Positions 51,256 through 59,451 are shown, numbered from the stretch's first letter. The stretch: 64,000 bases of DNA from CAXTPV01 sp965276715 (GCA_965276715.1 OZ255622.1:868001-932000); one strand, 5' to 3'. Program-made: numbers and translations. The notes: generated by a model from the sequence alone, not told the origin.

Positions 51256-51585
51256 TCAGCGGCGGTGGCGAGCCGCGCGGTGGGTGAAGGGGACGCGATA
51301 GGACACGCGCGAAACCGCGTAAATCATGCGCGAGGTCCTTTGCGACGTTCTCTGCAAGCCATGCGCCCGGTGTTGATAGCGAGGGCCTGTCTCCTGCCGG
51401 AAATAGGCGCTGCGATAGATCGGGCGGTAGACGGGCCTTGGCGCCGCCGTCAGCGCCTCCAGCGTGAGCTTGCCAGCCTCGTCCTCGGTCACGACATGCT
51501 GCGCACGCGCGGCCAGAGGCGCGCTCCCAATCACCGACGCCATCGCCAGCGTTGCCAGCGTTCGGCCCAGGCGTGATCCCACCAT
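51256..51585 (-). CDS. Small secreted hypothetical protein
   Basis: 109 residues. A signal peptide is evident (RTLATLAMASVIGSAPLAARA, cut near residue 28). The mature part is basic and rich in Tyr, Arg and Pro (RPVYRPIYRSAYFRQETGPR) with no domain I recognise. It should be periplasmic or outer-membrane associated. It lies between the DUF29 and grxD genes on the minus strand. Confidence 0.55.
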   Translation of the reverse strand: MVGSRLGRTLATLAMASVIGSAPLAARAQHVVTEDEAGKLTLEALTAAPRPVYRPIYRSAYFRQETGPRYQHRAHGLQRTSQRTSRMIYAVSRVSYRVPFTHRAARHRR

Positions 51586-51660
51586 GATGTCATCCCCCAG
51601 TCATCCCCACGCCTGCTTACGGCAGGAGAAGACGGCGGGACAAGCGTTACCTGACGCGGA

Positions 51661-52008
51661 TCAGGCGGCGCCCTCGGCCGCGAGGCCCTTTTCCGTCAGC
51701 AGCGTCTGCAGCTCGCCGTTCTGGAACATCTCGGTGACGATGTCGCAGCCGCCGACGAACTCGCCCGCGACGTAGAGCTGCGGGATGGTGGGCCAGTTCG
51801 AGAACTGCTTGATCCCGTCGCGCAGCTCGGGGTCCTCGAGCACGTTGGCGGTGTGGAACGGCACGCCGAGGTGGCCGAGGATCTGGACCACGCGTGCCGA
51901 GAAGCCGCACTGCGGGAACGTCGCGTTGCCCTTCATGAACAGCATGACAGGGTGGGCGTCGATCTCGGACTGGATCTTGGTGAAGGCGGGATTGGTGGTG
52001 GTCGACAT
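51661..52008 (-). CDS. grxD: Monothiol glutaredoxin (Grx4/GrxD type)
   Basis: 115-residue CGFS glutaredoxin that carries [2Fe-2S] clusters together with BolA proteins. The active site is C34 in FPQCGFSARVV. The glutathione-binding parts are VMLFMKGN, WPTIPQLYVAGEFVGGCDI and a C-terminal helix. ATG 52008 follows GAGGAGAACCCG, a good ribosome-binding site. It lies 10 bases downstream of bolA, the standard partner arrangement. Confidence 0.96.
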   Translation of the reverse strand: MSTTTNPAFTKIQSEIDAHPVMLFMKGNATFPQCGFSARVVQILGHLGVPFHTANVLEDPELRDGIKQFSNWPTIPQLYVAGEFVGGCDIVTEMFQNGELQTLLTEKGLAAEGAA

Positions 52009-52018
52009 CGGGTTCTCC

Positions 52019-52258
52019 TCAGGCGGGAACGGGTGCGGAGGTCTGAAGGGCGAGCGCGTGCAGCTCGTTGCCCATGCGGCCGCGCAGCGCCGCATAGACG
52101 ATCTGGTGCTGCTGTATGCGCGAGCGGCCACGGAAGGTTTCGCTGACGACGGTGCAGGCATAGTGGTCGCCGTCGCCGGCGAGGTCGTCGATGGTGATGG
52201 ATGCGTCCGGGATCGACGCCCGGATCAGCTCCTCGATCTCCGCGGCCGACATCGCCAT
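52019..52258 (-). CDS. bolA: BolA family protein
   Basis: 79-residue class II KH-like protein. It shows AAEIEELIRASIPDASITID, GDGDHYACTVVSETFRGRSR and HQIVYAALRGRMGNELHALA. The conserved His near the C-terminus (ELHALAL) is the cluster ligand shared with Grx. It lies between purL (3 bases upstream) and grxD, a gene order common in alphaproteobacteria. Confidence 0.95.
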   Translation of the reverse strand: MAMSAAEIEELIRASIPDASITIDDLAGDGDHYACTVVSETFRGRSRIQQHQIVYAALRGRMGNELHALALQTSAPVPA

Positions 52259-52262
52259 CGGA

Positions 52263-54449
52263 TCAGCCCCCCATCATCGCGGGAAAGAACGCCTCGTGCG
52301 CGGCCCGCAACGCGCCCACCGATATCGTGGCGCCGCCCGGCAGTGTCAAACATCCGCCGCCCGATCGGCCCAGGACCGAGGCCGGCACGGAGGCGTCGGC
52401 GGCACGCTCGATGATCGCGTCGGGGTCGGCGGCGGCGATCACGTAGCGCGCGCCCTCCTCGCCGAACCAGTAGGCGTGCGGCGGGAGCGTGCCGTCCGGC
52501 GCCTCGAGGACGGCGCCGCAATCGCCCGCCATCGCCATCTCGGCGATCGCGACCAGCAGGCCGCCGTCCGAGACGTCGTGGCAGGCGGCAACCTCGCCCG
52601 CCGTGATCATGTCGCGGACGAAGGCGCCGTTGCGGCGCTCGGCGGCAAGATCGACCGTGGGCGGCAGCCCGGCCTCGGCGCCCGTGATCTCGCGCAGCCA
52701 GAGCGACTGGCCGAGCTCGCCCCTGGGCGCGCCCACGAGGATGAGCGCGTGGCCGGGCGGGAGCGCGATGCAGGCCGCCCGCCGCGAATCCTCGATCACG
52801 CCGAGGCCGCCGATCGCAGGCGTGGGCAGGATCGCGCGCGCGATGCCGTCGGCGCCGCGGGTCTCGTTGTAGAGCGAGACGTTGCCGCTCACGACCGGGA
52901 AGTCGAGTGCGCGGCAGGCGTCCGCCATGCCTTCGACGGCGCGGGCGAACTGGCCCATGACGACCGGGTTCTCGGGATTGCCGAAATTGAGGTTGTCGGT
53001 CAGCGCGAGCGGCGTGGCGCCGGTGGCGGTGATGTTGCGCCAGGCCTCGATCACCGCGAGCGCGCCGCCCGCCCTGGCGTCGGCGGCGCAGTAGCGGGGC
53101 GTGCAGTCGGTGGTGAGCGCGAGGGCACGCACGCTGCCGGGCAGGCGGACGATGGCGGCGTCCGCCGCACCTGGACGACGGACGGTCTGGCCGCCGATCG
53201 CGCTGTCGTACTGGTGGTAGACCCAGGCGCGCGAGGCGAGATCGGGGCAGGCGACCAGGCGGAGCAGTGCATCGTGCAGGCCCACGGGATCGTCGATCTC
53301 GCCGAGCGGTGCCGGCAGCGGCGTCTCGGCGGTCGGACGATGGTAGAGCGGCGCCTTCTCGGCCAGCGGGTCGAGCGCGATGTCGGCCTCGATCCGGCCC
53401 CGGTGGCGGACGACGATGCGCCCGGTGTCGGTGAGGTGGCCGACGATGGCGAAGTCGAGGTCCCACTTGTCGAAGATCGCGCGGGCGAGGTCCGCGCGGT
53501 CGGGGCGCAGCACGATCAGCATGCGCTCCTGGGATTCCGACAGCATCATCTCGTAGGCGGTCATGCCGGGCTCGCGCTGCGGCACCACGTCGAGGTCGAG
53601 CTCGATGCCGACGCCGCCCCGGCCGGCCATCTCGACCGAGGACGAGGTCAGGCCGGCCGCGCCCATGTCCTGGATCGCGACGATCGCGTCGGTCCGCATC
53701 AGCTCGAGGCAGGCCTCGATCAGCAGCTTCTCGGTGAACGGGTCGCCCACCTGCACCGTGGGGCGCTTGGCCTGCGCGTCGGCCGCGAACTCGGCGGACG
53801 CCATCGTGGCGCCATGGATGCCGTCGCGGCCGGTGCGCGCCCCGACATAGACGACCGGGTTGCCGATGCCCGCCGCCGCGCTGAGGAAGATCCGGTCGCG
53901 CGGCGCGATGCCGACCGTCATCGCGTTGACCAGAGGGTTGCCGTCATAGGCGGGATGGAAGTTGACCTCGCCGCCCACCGTCGGCACGCCCACGCAATTG
54001 CCGTAGCCGCCGATGCCGCGCACCACCCCATCCACGATCCGCCTTGTCGCCGGGTTGGACGGATCGCCGAAACGGAGCGCGTTGAGGTTGGCGATCGGCC
54101 TCGCCCCCATCGTGAAGACGTCGCGCATGATGCCGCCGACGCCGGTCGCCGCACCCTGGTAGGGCTCGATGAAGCTGGGGTGGTTGTGGCTCTCCATCTT
54201 GAAGATCGCGGCGAGCCCGTCGCCGATGTCGACCACGCCCGCGTTCTCGCCGGGGCCGTGGATCACCCAGGGCGCGGTGGTCGGCAGGGTGCGCAGCCAG
54301 ACCCGGCTCGACTTGTAGGAGCAGTGCTCGGACCACATCACGCTGAAGATGCCGAGTTCGGTCAGGGTGGGTTCGCGGCCCTGGATGGACAGCACCTCTG
54401 CCCACTCGGCCGACGAGAGGCCAAACTCTCGGGCTTGAGCCTCAGACAA
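52263..54449 (-). CDS. purL: Phosphoribosylformylglycinamidine synthase, PurL subunit (small type)
   Basis: 728-residue synthase subunit that works with PurQ and PurS, as in Gram-positives and alphaproteobacteria. It shows MWSEHCSYKSSRVWL, the phosphate loop KMESHNHPSFIEPYQGAATG, the ATP-site segment GGYGNCVGVPTVGGE and a repeated half with TDNLNFGNPENP and CHDVSDGGLLVA. The likely start is TTG 54449, which lies directly beside a palindromic repeat and overlaps the end of purQ by 8 bases. No strong ribosome-binding site is seen, so translation probably depends on coupling to purQ. Confidence 0.96.
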   Translation of the reverse strand: MSEAQAREFGLSSAEWAEVLSIQGREPTLTELGIFSVMWSEHCSYKSSRVWLRTLPTTAPWVIHGPGENAGVVDIGDGLAAIFKMESHNHPSFIEPYQGAATGVGGIMRDVFTMGARPIANLNALRFGDPSNPATRRIVDGVVRGIGGYGNCVGVPTVGGEVNFHPAYDGNPLVNAMTVGIAPRDRIFLSAAAGIGNPVVYVGARTGRDGIHGATMASAEFAADAQAKRPTVQVGDPFTEKLLIEACLELMRTDAIVAIQDMGAAGLTSSSVEMAGRGGVGIELDLDVVPQREPGMTAYEMMLSESQERMLIVLRPDRADLARAIFDKWDLDFAIVGHLTDTGRIVVRHRGRIEADIALDPLAEKAPLYHRPTAETPLPAPLGEIDDPVGLHDALLRLVACPDLASRAWVYHQYDSAIGGQTVRRPGAADAAIVRLPGSVRALALTTDCTPRYCAADARAGGALAVIEAWRNITATGATPLALTDNLNFGNPENPVVMGQFARAVEGMADACRALDFPVVSGNVSLYNETRGADGIARAILPTPAIGGLGVIEDSRRAACIALPPGHALILVGAPRGELGQSLWLREITGAEAGLPPTVDLAAERRNGAFVRDMITAGEVAACHDVSDGGLLVAIAEMAMAGDCGAVLEAPDGTLPPHAYWFGEEGARYVIAAADPDAIIERAADASVPASVLGRSGGGCLTLPGGATISVGALRAAHEAFFPAMMGG

Positions 54450-55158
54450 GGCCAGGGCTCTGCCCTGGACCCGTCGTGCGCGGCACGCCCTGGCGTGACG
54501 GGGGCAGCGCCCCCAGACCCGCGAAAAATGGGATCCCGTCCAGGCCGCCGGCCCACTCGTCGACCATGTCCTCGAGGTGGGGCATCAGGCCGAGCACTCG
54601 GCGGTTGGCGCTCGAGATGCCGGCAATGCCGTTGCGGCTGCCGTTGACGTTCTCGACATAGCGGAACACCACCCTGCCCTCGCCTTCCAGCATGGCCACG
54701 GTCTCGTCGTCCGCGGTGTAGTTGCCGTCGCCATGCGCGAGCGGCGCGCGGATGATCTGGCCCTTCCGATAGCCGGACGTGAACACGGTGTCGGTCTGCT
54801 CGACACGCAAGGAACAATCCTGGGAGAGGAAACGGAGGCCGGCGTTGCGCAGCAGGGCGCCGGGCAGCAGGCCCGCCTCGGTGAGGATCTGGAAGCCGTT
54901 GCAGACCCCGAGCACGTGGCCGCCTTGGGCCGCGAAAGCGCGGATCGCGCTCATGATCGGCGAGTGCGCGGCCATCGCACCGCAACGCAGGTAGTCGCCA
55001 TGCGAGAAACCGCCCGGCAGCACGACCAGATCGAGGGGCGGCAGCTCGGTGTCCTTGTGCCAGACGATGTCGGGCTTGCGCGCGGTCGCCGCCTCGAGCG
55101 CGATCGCCATGTCGGCTTCACGGTTGGTGCCGGGGAAGACAACGATGCCCGCGCGCAT
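54442..55158 (-). CDS. purQ: Phosphoribosylformylglycinamidine synthase, glutaminase subunit
   Basis: 238-residue class I glutamine amidotransferase that supplies ammonia to PurL. It has VVFPGTNREADM, VLPGGFSHGDYLRCGAMAA, the nucleophile Cys in LGVCNGFQILTEAGLLPG, and a His/Glu pair in LGLMPHLEDMVD. ATG 55158 is preferred; GTG 55161 directly precedes it. The normal protein would end near DGIPFFAGL. The extra tail GALPPSRQGVPRTTGPGQSP comes from a palindromic repeat. It overlaps purL by 8 bases. Confidence 0.96.
   Translation of the reverse strand: MRAGIVVFPGTNREADMAIALEAATARKPDIVWHKDTELPPLDLVVLPGGFSHGDYLRCGAMAAHSPIMSAIRAFAAQGGHVLGVCNGFQILTEAGLLPGALLRNAGLRFLSQDCSLRVEQTDTVFTSGYRKGQIIRAPLAHGDGNYTADDETVAMLEGEGRVVFRYVENVNGSRNGIAGISSANRRVLGLMPHLEDMVDEWAGGLDGIPFFAGLGALPPSRQGVPRTTGPGQSPGLV
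54452..54525. repeat. Palindromic repeat, copy C, inside the purQ 3' coding end
   Basis: Hairpin CCAGGGC-tct-GCCCTGG at 54452-54468 and hairpin GGGGGC-agc-GCCCCC at 54500-54514, joined by a shorter stem (GGCACGCCCTGGCGTG). Read on the minus strand, the order GGGTCTGGGGGC...GGGTCCAGGGCAGAGCCCTGG matches copy A (4431-4478) motif for motif. It encodes the C-terminal tail of PurQ and ends 3 bases before the purL start. Confidence 0.75.
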
Positions 55159-55160
55159 CA

Positions 55161-55520
55161 CTACTTCTTGCAGGGATACGCCGCGTGCAGCGCGTCGAAG
55201 GTCGGGATCGCCGCAGGCTTGGCGAGGTCGTCGCTGTGCGCCTTGAGGTAATCGACCACCGTGGCGTGGAGCTGGTCGGCGGTCGTGTCGTTCGGGATGC
55301 AGGTGGCACCCGCGAAGCTGTGCCCCTGGTCGGGCGTCATGTTCTTCTCGGCACCCGCGATCCCGTCGGCGACCCCGCTGATATAGCCCTCGCAGATCAG
55401 CTTGCCCTTCGGGTTCTGGCAGGCGCCGAGCAGCTTGGTGCCGGTCAGGCGGGAGACGCGCTGGGCATCCGCGGTGTTGGCGGCGAGCAGGACGGCAGCG
55501 AGCAGCACGAAACGGATCAT
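55161..55520 (-). CDS. Rap1a/Tai-like small secreted protein
   Basis: 119 residues with a signal peptide (FVLLAAVLLAANTADAQ). The mature part shows LLGACQNPKGKLICEGYISG, CIPNDTTADQLHATVVDYLK and a final Cys in AAYPCKK. The four-cysteine helical pattern is that of the Rap1a/Tai domain, known from type VI secretion immunity proteins. No T6SS effector is near. It sits inside the purine operon, overlapping purS by 4 bases and abutting purQ. It may be a resident periplasmic protein rather than an immunity factor. Confidence 0.8.
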   Translation of the reverse strand: MIRFVLLAAVLLAANTADAQRVSRLTGTKLLGACQNPKGKLICEGYISGVADGIAGAEKNMTPDQGHSFAGATCIPNDTTADQLHATVVDYLKAHSDDLAKPAAIPTFDALHAAYPCKK

Positions 55521-55759
55521 GGCTTGAGCTCCACGGCGAAGGTCTCGATGACGGTGTTGGCGAGCAGGCGGCGGGCCATCTCCTCGGCGCGCGCCCGAAC
55601 CTGACCGGGTTCGCCGCCGGCCAGTTCCAGCTCGATCACCTTGCCGGCGCGGACCTCGGCCACTTCGCCGTAGCCGAGCTGGTGGAGCGCCACGCCGATG
55701 GCGCGGCCTTGCGGGTCGAGCACGCCGTCCTTGAGCATGACGGTCACGATCGCCTTCAT
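55517..55759 (-). CDS. purS: Phosphoribosylformylglycinamidine synthase, PurS subunit
   Basis: 80-residue subunit that bridges PurQ and PurL in the FGAM synthase complex. It shows AIVTVMLKDGVLDPQGRAIG, LHQLGYGEVAEVRAGKVIEL and MARRLLANTVIETFAVEL, a complete family match. It lies 10 bases downstream of purC and overlaps the Rap1a-like gene by 4 bases. Confidence 0.96.
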   Translation of the reverse strand: MKAIVTVMLKDGVLDPQGRAIGVALHQLGYGEVAEVRAGKVIELELAGGEPGQVRARAEEMARRLLANTVIETFAVELKP

Positions 55760-55769
55760 CGGGAGGCTG

Positions 55770-56534
55770 TCACTGCATCAGCTCCGGACCCTTGAGGTCG
55801 GCATTGCCGGCCTCGGGAAGGATGCCGAGGCGGCGGGCGACTTCCTGATAGGCCTCCTCGACGCGGCCGAGGTCGCGGCGGAAGCGGTCCTTGTCGAGCT
55901 TCTCGTTGGTCTTGGTGTCCCACAGGCGGCAATTGTCGGGGCTGATCTCGTCGGCGAGCACGATCCGCATGTCGTCGTTCTCCCACAGCCGGCCGTATTC
56001 GAGCTTGAAGTCGACGAGCGTGATGCCGACGCCGAGGAACAGGCCGGAGAGGAAGTCGTTCACCCGCAGCGTGATGGAGACGATGTCGTCCATGTCGGCG
56101 GTGGACGCCCAGCCGAAGGCGGTGATGTGCTCCTCGGCCACCATCGGATCGCCGAGCGCGTCGTTCTTGTAGCTGTACTCGATGATCGAGCGCGGCAGGC
56201 GGGTGCCCTCGGGGATGCCGAGCCGTTTGGAGAGGCTGCCGGCGGCGACATTGCGGACGATCACCTCGAGCGGAATGATCTCGACCTCGCGGATGAGCTG
56301 CTCGCGCATGTTCAGCCGGCGGACGAAGTGGGTGGGCACGCCGATCTCGTGCAGGCGCAGCATCAGATGCTCGCTGATGCGGTTGTTGAGCACGCCCTTG
56401 CCGGTGATGACGCCGGACTTGGCGCCGTTGCCCGCGGTCGCGTCGTCCTTGAAATACTGGACCAGGGTGCCCGGCTCGGGCCCCTCGAAGAGGATCTTCG
56501 CCTTGCCCTCATACAGCTGTCGACGCCGCGCCAT
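55770..56534 (-). CDS. purC: Phosphoribosylaminoimidazole-succinocarboxamide synthase
   Basis: 254-residue SAICAR synthase. It opens RRRQLYEGKAKILFEGPEPG (P-loop-like phosphate binding), then has VPTHFVRRLNMREQLIREVE, IPLEVIVRNVAAGSLSKRLG, VDFKLEYGR and ADEISPDNCRLWD, the second family signature. ATG 56534 begins the homology. It heads the purC-S-rap-Q-L-bolA-grxD unit; a palindromic repeat occupies nearly all of the gap to the upstream NRDE gene. Confidence 0.97.
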   Translation of the reverse strand: MARRRQLYEGKAKILFEGPEPGTLVQYFKDDATAGNGAKSGVITGKGVLNNRISEHLMLRLHEIGVPTHFVRRLNMREQLIREVEIIPLEVIVRNVAAGSLSKRLGIPEGTRLPRSIIEYSYKNDALGDPMVAEEHITAFGWASTADMDDIVSITLRVNDFLSGLFLGVGITLVDFKLEYGRLWENDDMRIVLADEISPDNCRLWDTKTNEKLDKDRFRRDLGRVEEAYQEVARRLGILPEAGNADLKGPELMQ

Positions 56535-56553
56535 GCCAGGGGGCTCCGTTAAT

Positions 56554-56629
56554 GGTTTCCAAAGGCCGCGCCTTTGGTGGGGTCCTAGGGGTGTCATGTC
56601 GGAGACATGCTCGCGCATGGTGCCCCTAG
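56554..56629. repeat. Palindromic intergenic repeat, copy D
   Basis: Hairpin CCAAAGG-ccgcg-CCTTTGG (56559-56577), then GTGGGGTC. A larger stem follows with CTAGGGG (56585-56591) and CCCCTAG (56623-56629), enclosing a small GTCATGTC...GACATG stem. The first part matches copy B base for base in its arms. The outer CTAG supplies the stop codon of the NRDE gene. It also holds the space where a purC promoter would be expected. Confidence 0.8.
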
Positions 56630-57357
56630 AGCTTGACTTCCTCGAAGCCAGACCGATCCGGCGGCCCGGCGGTGAACAGCCAGTGCGGCTTGTCCCGGCT
56701 CGCGCCGTCCCCGGGAACACCAAGCAGCGAGGACGACGACGTCCCGAACCCGGTCCGCGGCGGGATGTTCATCTCGCTGCCCGCCGGCAGCGAACGGTCC
56801 GACATCAGCGAAGGCCAATCGCCCCAGTCGGGCGGCTCCGGCAGTCGCGCCTTGTCGAAGCGCGGCAGGTGGCGGGCGATCCGCGGCGTGTGGGGGTCGT
56901 CAGGCTCGCCGGCGGCCAGCATGTGCAGTCCGGGCGGGAACGGATGGATCTCCGGATGGCCGTAGCCCAGACCGCGCAGGAACCAGGCTCCGTCGCGGTC
57001 GGCGACCACCATGTTGAACGAGCGCCATGCGGCCGCCTCGATCTCGGCAACCCGGCGCGCGCCCGCTTCCGCGTCGTGCTCGCGCAGGGCGAGCAACGGG
57101 AGTTCGCCGCGGCTGCGCTTGTTCGGGGCCGGGCCGAGCGATCCGACCCGGTTGAGCACGACGGCCACGACGCCCGCCGCGTTGACCGCCTTCCAGGTGC
57201 CGCCACCCGGGACGTCGAGACCGCCGATCACGTCGGGTTGTTCCGGCCAATGAGCGGCGGGCCACTTCCAGGGACGATCGAGACGCTCGTCGCGGTTCGC
57301 CCCGAGAAGCAGCGGCCAGGCCGCGCCGGGCCTGAGAATGAAGACGACGGTGCACAC
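56626..57357 (-). CDS. NRDE (TANGO2-like) family protein
   Basis: 243 residues with the N-terminal MCTVVFILRPG (Cys 2 exposed after Met removal, suggesting an Ntn-hydrolase-like site) and the name-giving LLGANRDERLDRP. GGGTWKAVNAAGVVAVVLNR and a late RTGFGTSSSSLLGV follow. The function is not settled; heme handling and acyl metabolism have been proposed for TANGO2 homologues. It is divergent from mntH. Its TAG stop lies in the palindromic repeat. Confidence 0.9.
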   Translation of the reverse strand: MCTVVFILRPGAAWPLLLGANRDERLDRPWKWPAAHWPEQPDVIGGLDVPGGGTWKAVNAAGVVAVVLNRVGSLGPAPNKRSRGELPLLALREHDAEAGARRVAEIEAAAWRSFNMVVADRDGAWFLRGLGYGHPEIHPFPPGLHMLAAGEPDDPHTPRIARHLPRFDKARLPEPPDWGDWPSLMSDRSLPAGSEMNIPPRTGFGTSSSSLLGVPGDGASRDKPHWLFTAGPPDRSGFEEVKL

Positions 57358-57432
57358 CGGGTCCTTCTAGCCAACCGCCGCGCCAATACCAATGGGGCAC
57401 CACACGCTTGTGGACGCCGGTCCCGCCACCGG

Positions 57433-57460
57433 TTGACGTTCGTGTAGCCGAGGCTACATT
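57433..57460 (+). promoter_or_regulatory. mntH promoter with MntR-type palindromic operator
   Basis: TTGACG (57433-57438) and TACATT (57455-57460), 16 bases apart, look like -35 and -10 boxes. Between and overlapping the -10 lies the perfect palindrome TGTAGCC-ga-GGCTACA (57443-57458). Its TAGC-NNAG-GCTA core resembles the enterobacterial MntR box (ATAGCAAAGGCTAT). A Mn-bound MntR here would block the promoter. Inference from sequence only. Confidence 0.6.
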
Positions 57461-57482
57461 CGCGGGCTGATGGAAGACCCGC

Positions 57483-58796
57483 GTGAACCGTAACCTCGCC
57501 GCCTTCCCGGATTCGTTGCGCGATCCGACAGTGGCGATCCGGGCGGCGCTCGACGGCCATCGCCGCGGACCGCGCGCGATGCTGCTGTTCGCGGGTCCCG
57601 CCGTCGTCGCGTCGATCGCCTACATGGACCCCGGCAACTTCGCGACCAATATCGAAGCCGGGTCGCGCTACAACTATACGCTGCTCTGGGTGGTGCTGAC
57701 GGCGAACCTGATCGCGATGCTGTTCCAGTCGCTGTCGGCGCGGCTCGGGATCGCGACCAACCGCAACCTGGCCGAGTTGTGCCGGATCCATTTTCCGCGA
57801 CCGCTGGTGATCGCGATGTGGCTGGTCAGCGAGCTGGCCGCGATGGCGACCGACCTCGCCGAGTTCCTGGGCGGTGCGATCGGGCTGTCGCTGCTGTTCC
57901 ACCTGCCGCTGTTTTTCGGCATGGTGCTGACCGGGGCCGTCACCTACGGATTGCTGGTCGCGGCGGGCCGCGGCTTCCGCGCCATGGAACTGCTGATCGG
58001 CGCGCTCGTCCTGGTGATCGGCGTCTGCTACCTGCTGGAACTGGTCATCGCGCCGCCCGCGCTGGGTCCGGCCGCGTTCCACCTGGTGGTGCCGTCCCTG
58101 CCCGACGCGGCCGCGGTCACGCTCGCGGTGGCCATGATCGGCGCGACGGTGATGCCGCACGCGATCTACCTGCATTCCGGCCTGACCCAGTCTCGTGCGC
58201 CAGCGCGCAGCGAGGCGGAACGCCGCCGGCTGGTGCGTTTCTCGAACCGTGAGACGGTCGCGGCGCTGACCGTCGCCGGCCTGGTCAACGTGGCGATGGT
58301 GACGATGGCGGCTTCCGTCTTCCACCATGGCCATAGCGAAGTCGCCGACATCGAGACCGCCTATCACACGCTGGTGCCGCTGCTCGGGCTCGGGGCCGCG
58401 GCGATCTTCCTGGTGGCCCTGCTCGCGTCGGGCGTGTCGAGCTCCGTCGTCGGCACCATGGCGGGCCAGGTGATCATGCAGGGCTTCGTGGGCTTGCGGA
58501 TCCCGATCTGGCTGCGCCGGCTGGTGACGATGGTGCCGGCCTTCGTCGTCGTCTGGCTCGGCTATGACGCGACCCGCAGCCTGATCCTGAGCCAGGTGAT
58601 CCTGAGCCTCGCGCTGCCGGTGCCGATGATCGCCCTCGTCCTGCTCGCCCGCCGGTCGGACATCATGGGCGAGTTCCGGACCGGACGCGGCATGACGCTG
58701 CTGGCGGCGGGCGCGACCGGAGTCGTGATGGCGCTCAACGCCCTGCTGGTGGCGCAGGCGTTGGGCGTGCCGCTGCCCGGACTGCCGGCGGCCTGA
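57483..58796 (+). CDS. mntH: Nramp family divalent metal (Mn2+/Fe2+) transporter
   Basis: 437-residue proton-coupled importer with about 11 membrane helices. The helix-1 metal motif DPGN is at residues 49-52 (IAYMDPGNFATNIEAGS). The helix-6 motif is in MIGATVMPHAIYLHSGL, with the Met and His typical of Nramp. The start is GTG 57483. A promoter and MntR-like palindrome lie directly upstream, matching manganese-controlled uptake. It ends convergent with the NnrU gene, 7 bases apart. Confidence 0.95.
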   Translation: MNRNLAAFPDSLRDPTVAIRAALDGHRRGPRAMLLFAGPAVVASIAYMDPGNFATNIEAGSRYNYTLLWVVLTANLIAMLFQSLSARLGIATNRNLAELCRIHFPRPLVIAMWLVSELAAMATDLAEFLGGAIGLSLLFHLPLFFGMVLTGAVTYGLLVAAGRGFRAMELLIGALVLVIGVCYLLELVIAPPALGPAAFHLVVPSLPDAAAVTLAVAMIGATVMPHAIYLHSGLTQSRAPARSEAERRRLVRFSNRETVAALTVAGLVNVAMVTMAASVFHHGHSEVADIETAYHTLVPLLGLGAAAIFLVALLASGVSSSVVGTMAGQVIMQGFVGLRIPIWLRRLVTMVPAFVVVWLGYDATRSLILSQVILSLALPVPMIALVLLARRSDIMGEFRTGRGMTLLAAGATGVVMALNALLVAQALGVPLPGLPAA

Positions 58797-58803
58797 TGAC
58801 TGG

Positions 58804-59451
58804 CTATCGGACCGGCGAGACGCCCACGACGTAAGGGTGCGCGAGGAACAGCACCAGCCAAAGGCCCGCGCCCGCGAGGAAGGGCGCGGCGCCGATCCGT
58901 GCGAGCGGCCAGCCGCGGCTGCCGGGGATGAGCGCGGTGGTGGCGGCGAGCGTGTGCCAGGCAGGCGGGTTGCGCTTGGCGATCTTGGCATCGATCGAGG
59001 GCATGCCGGCGATCGACGTGACGAGGAAGGCGCCGAAGAACAGGAGAGAGGCAAGGTCGCCGTTGCCGACGATGTGGACGAAGGCCCAGATCGAGAAGCT
59101 CCACAGCATCGGGTGACGGGTGAGCAGGAAGATGCCGCGTATCTCGGCGCCGTCGCCGCCGATGGCGGTCGGGTTGCGGGTCAGCACCGAACCCATCAGC
59201 AGGATGGTCGCGGCCAGCATCAGCAACGCGAGCAGCCACAGCAGGAACGTCGGCGCGAACCAGAGCATGCGAGTGGGCGCCTTGACGTAAGCGGCGCAGA
59301 GCAGCGCGATCGACGCGATCGACAGGACCGAGAAGACCCCGCGAAAGCCGTTCTCGCCGAGGCGCTGGACCGCGACCCCGCGCAATGCTGTCCCCGCGAG
59401 GCCGACATGGATGGCGACCCAAAGGATCGCCGCGAGTGCCAGGAGGATCAC
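58804..59451 (-). CDS. NnrU family membrane protein
   Basis: 215 residues with about six hydrophobic helices. It shows FLLTRHPMLWSFSIWAFVHI, VGNGDLASLLFFGAF and the SIDAKIAKRNPPAW segment. This is the NnrU pattern (related to the isoprenylcysteine methyltransferase-like fold). NnrU was first linked to nitrite/NO metabolism, but no denitrification gene is near. The family also occurs broadly with unclear function. Confidence 0.88.
   Translation of the reverse strand: MILLALAAILWVAIHVGLAGTALRGVAVQRLGENGFRGVFSVLSIASIALLCAAYVKAPTRMLWFAPTFLLWLLALLMLAATILLMGSVLTRNPTAIGGDGAEIRGIFLLTRHPMLWSFSIWAFVHIVGNGDLASLLFFGAFLVTSIAGMPSIDAKIAKRNPPAWHTLAATTALIPGSRGWPLARIGAAPFLAGAGLWLVLFLAHPYVVGVSPVR

Noticed and set aside
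55161..55520. Rap1a-like gene as evidence of a type VI secretion effector-immunity locus
   Set aside because: No T6SS structural gene, VgrG, PAAR or effector-like gene lies anywhere in the window.
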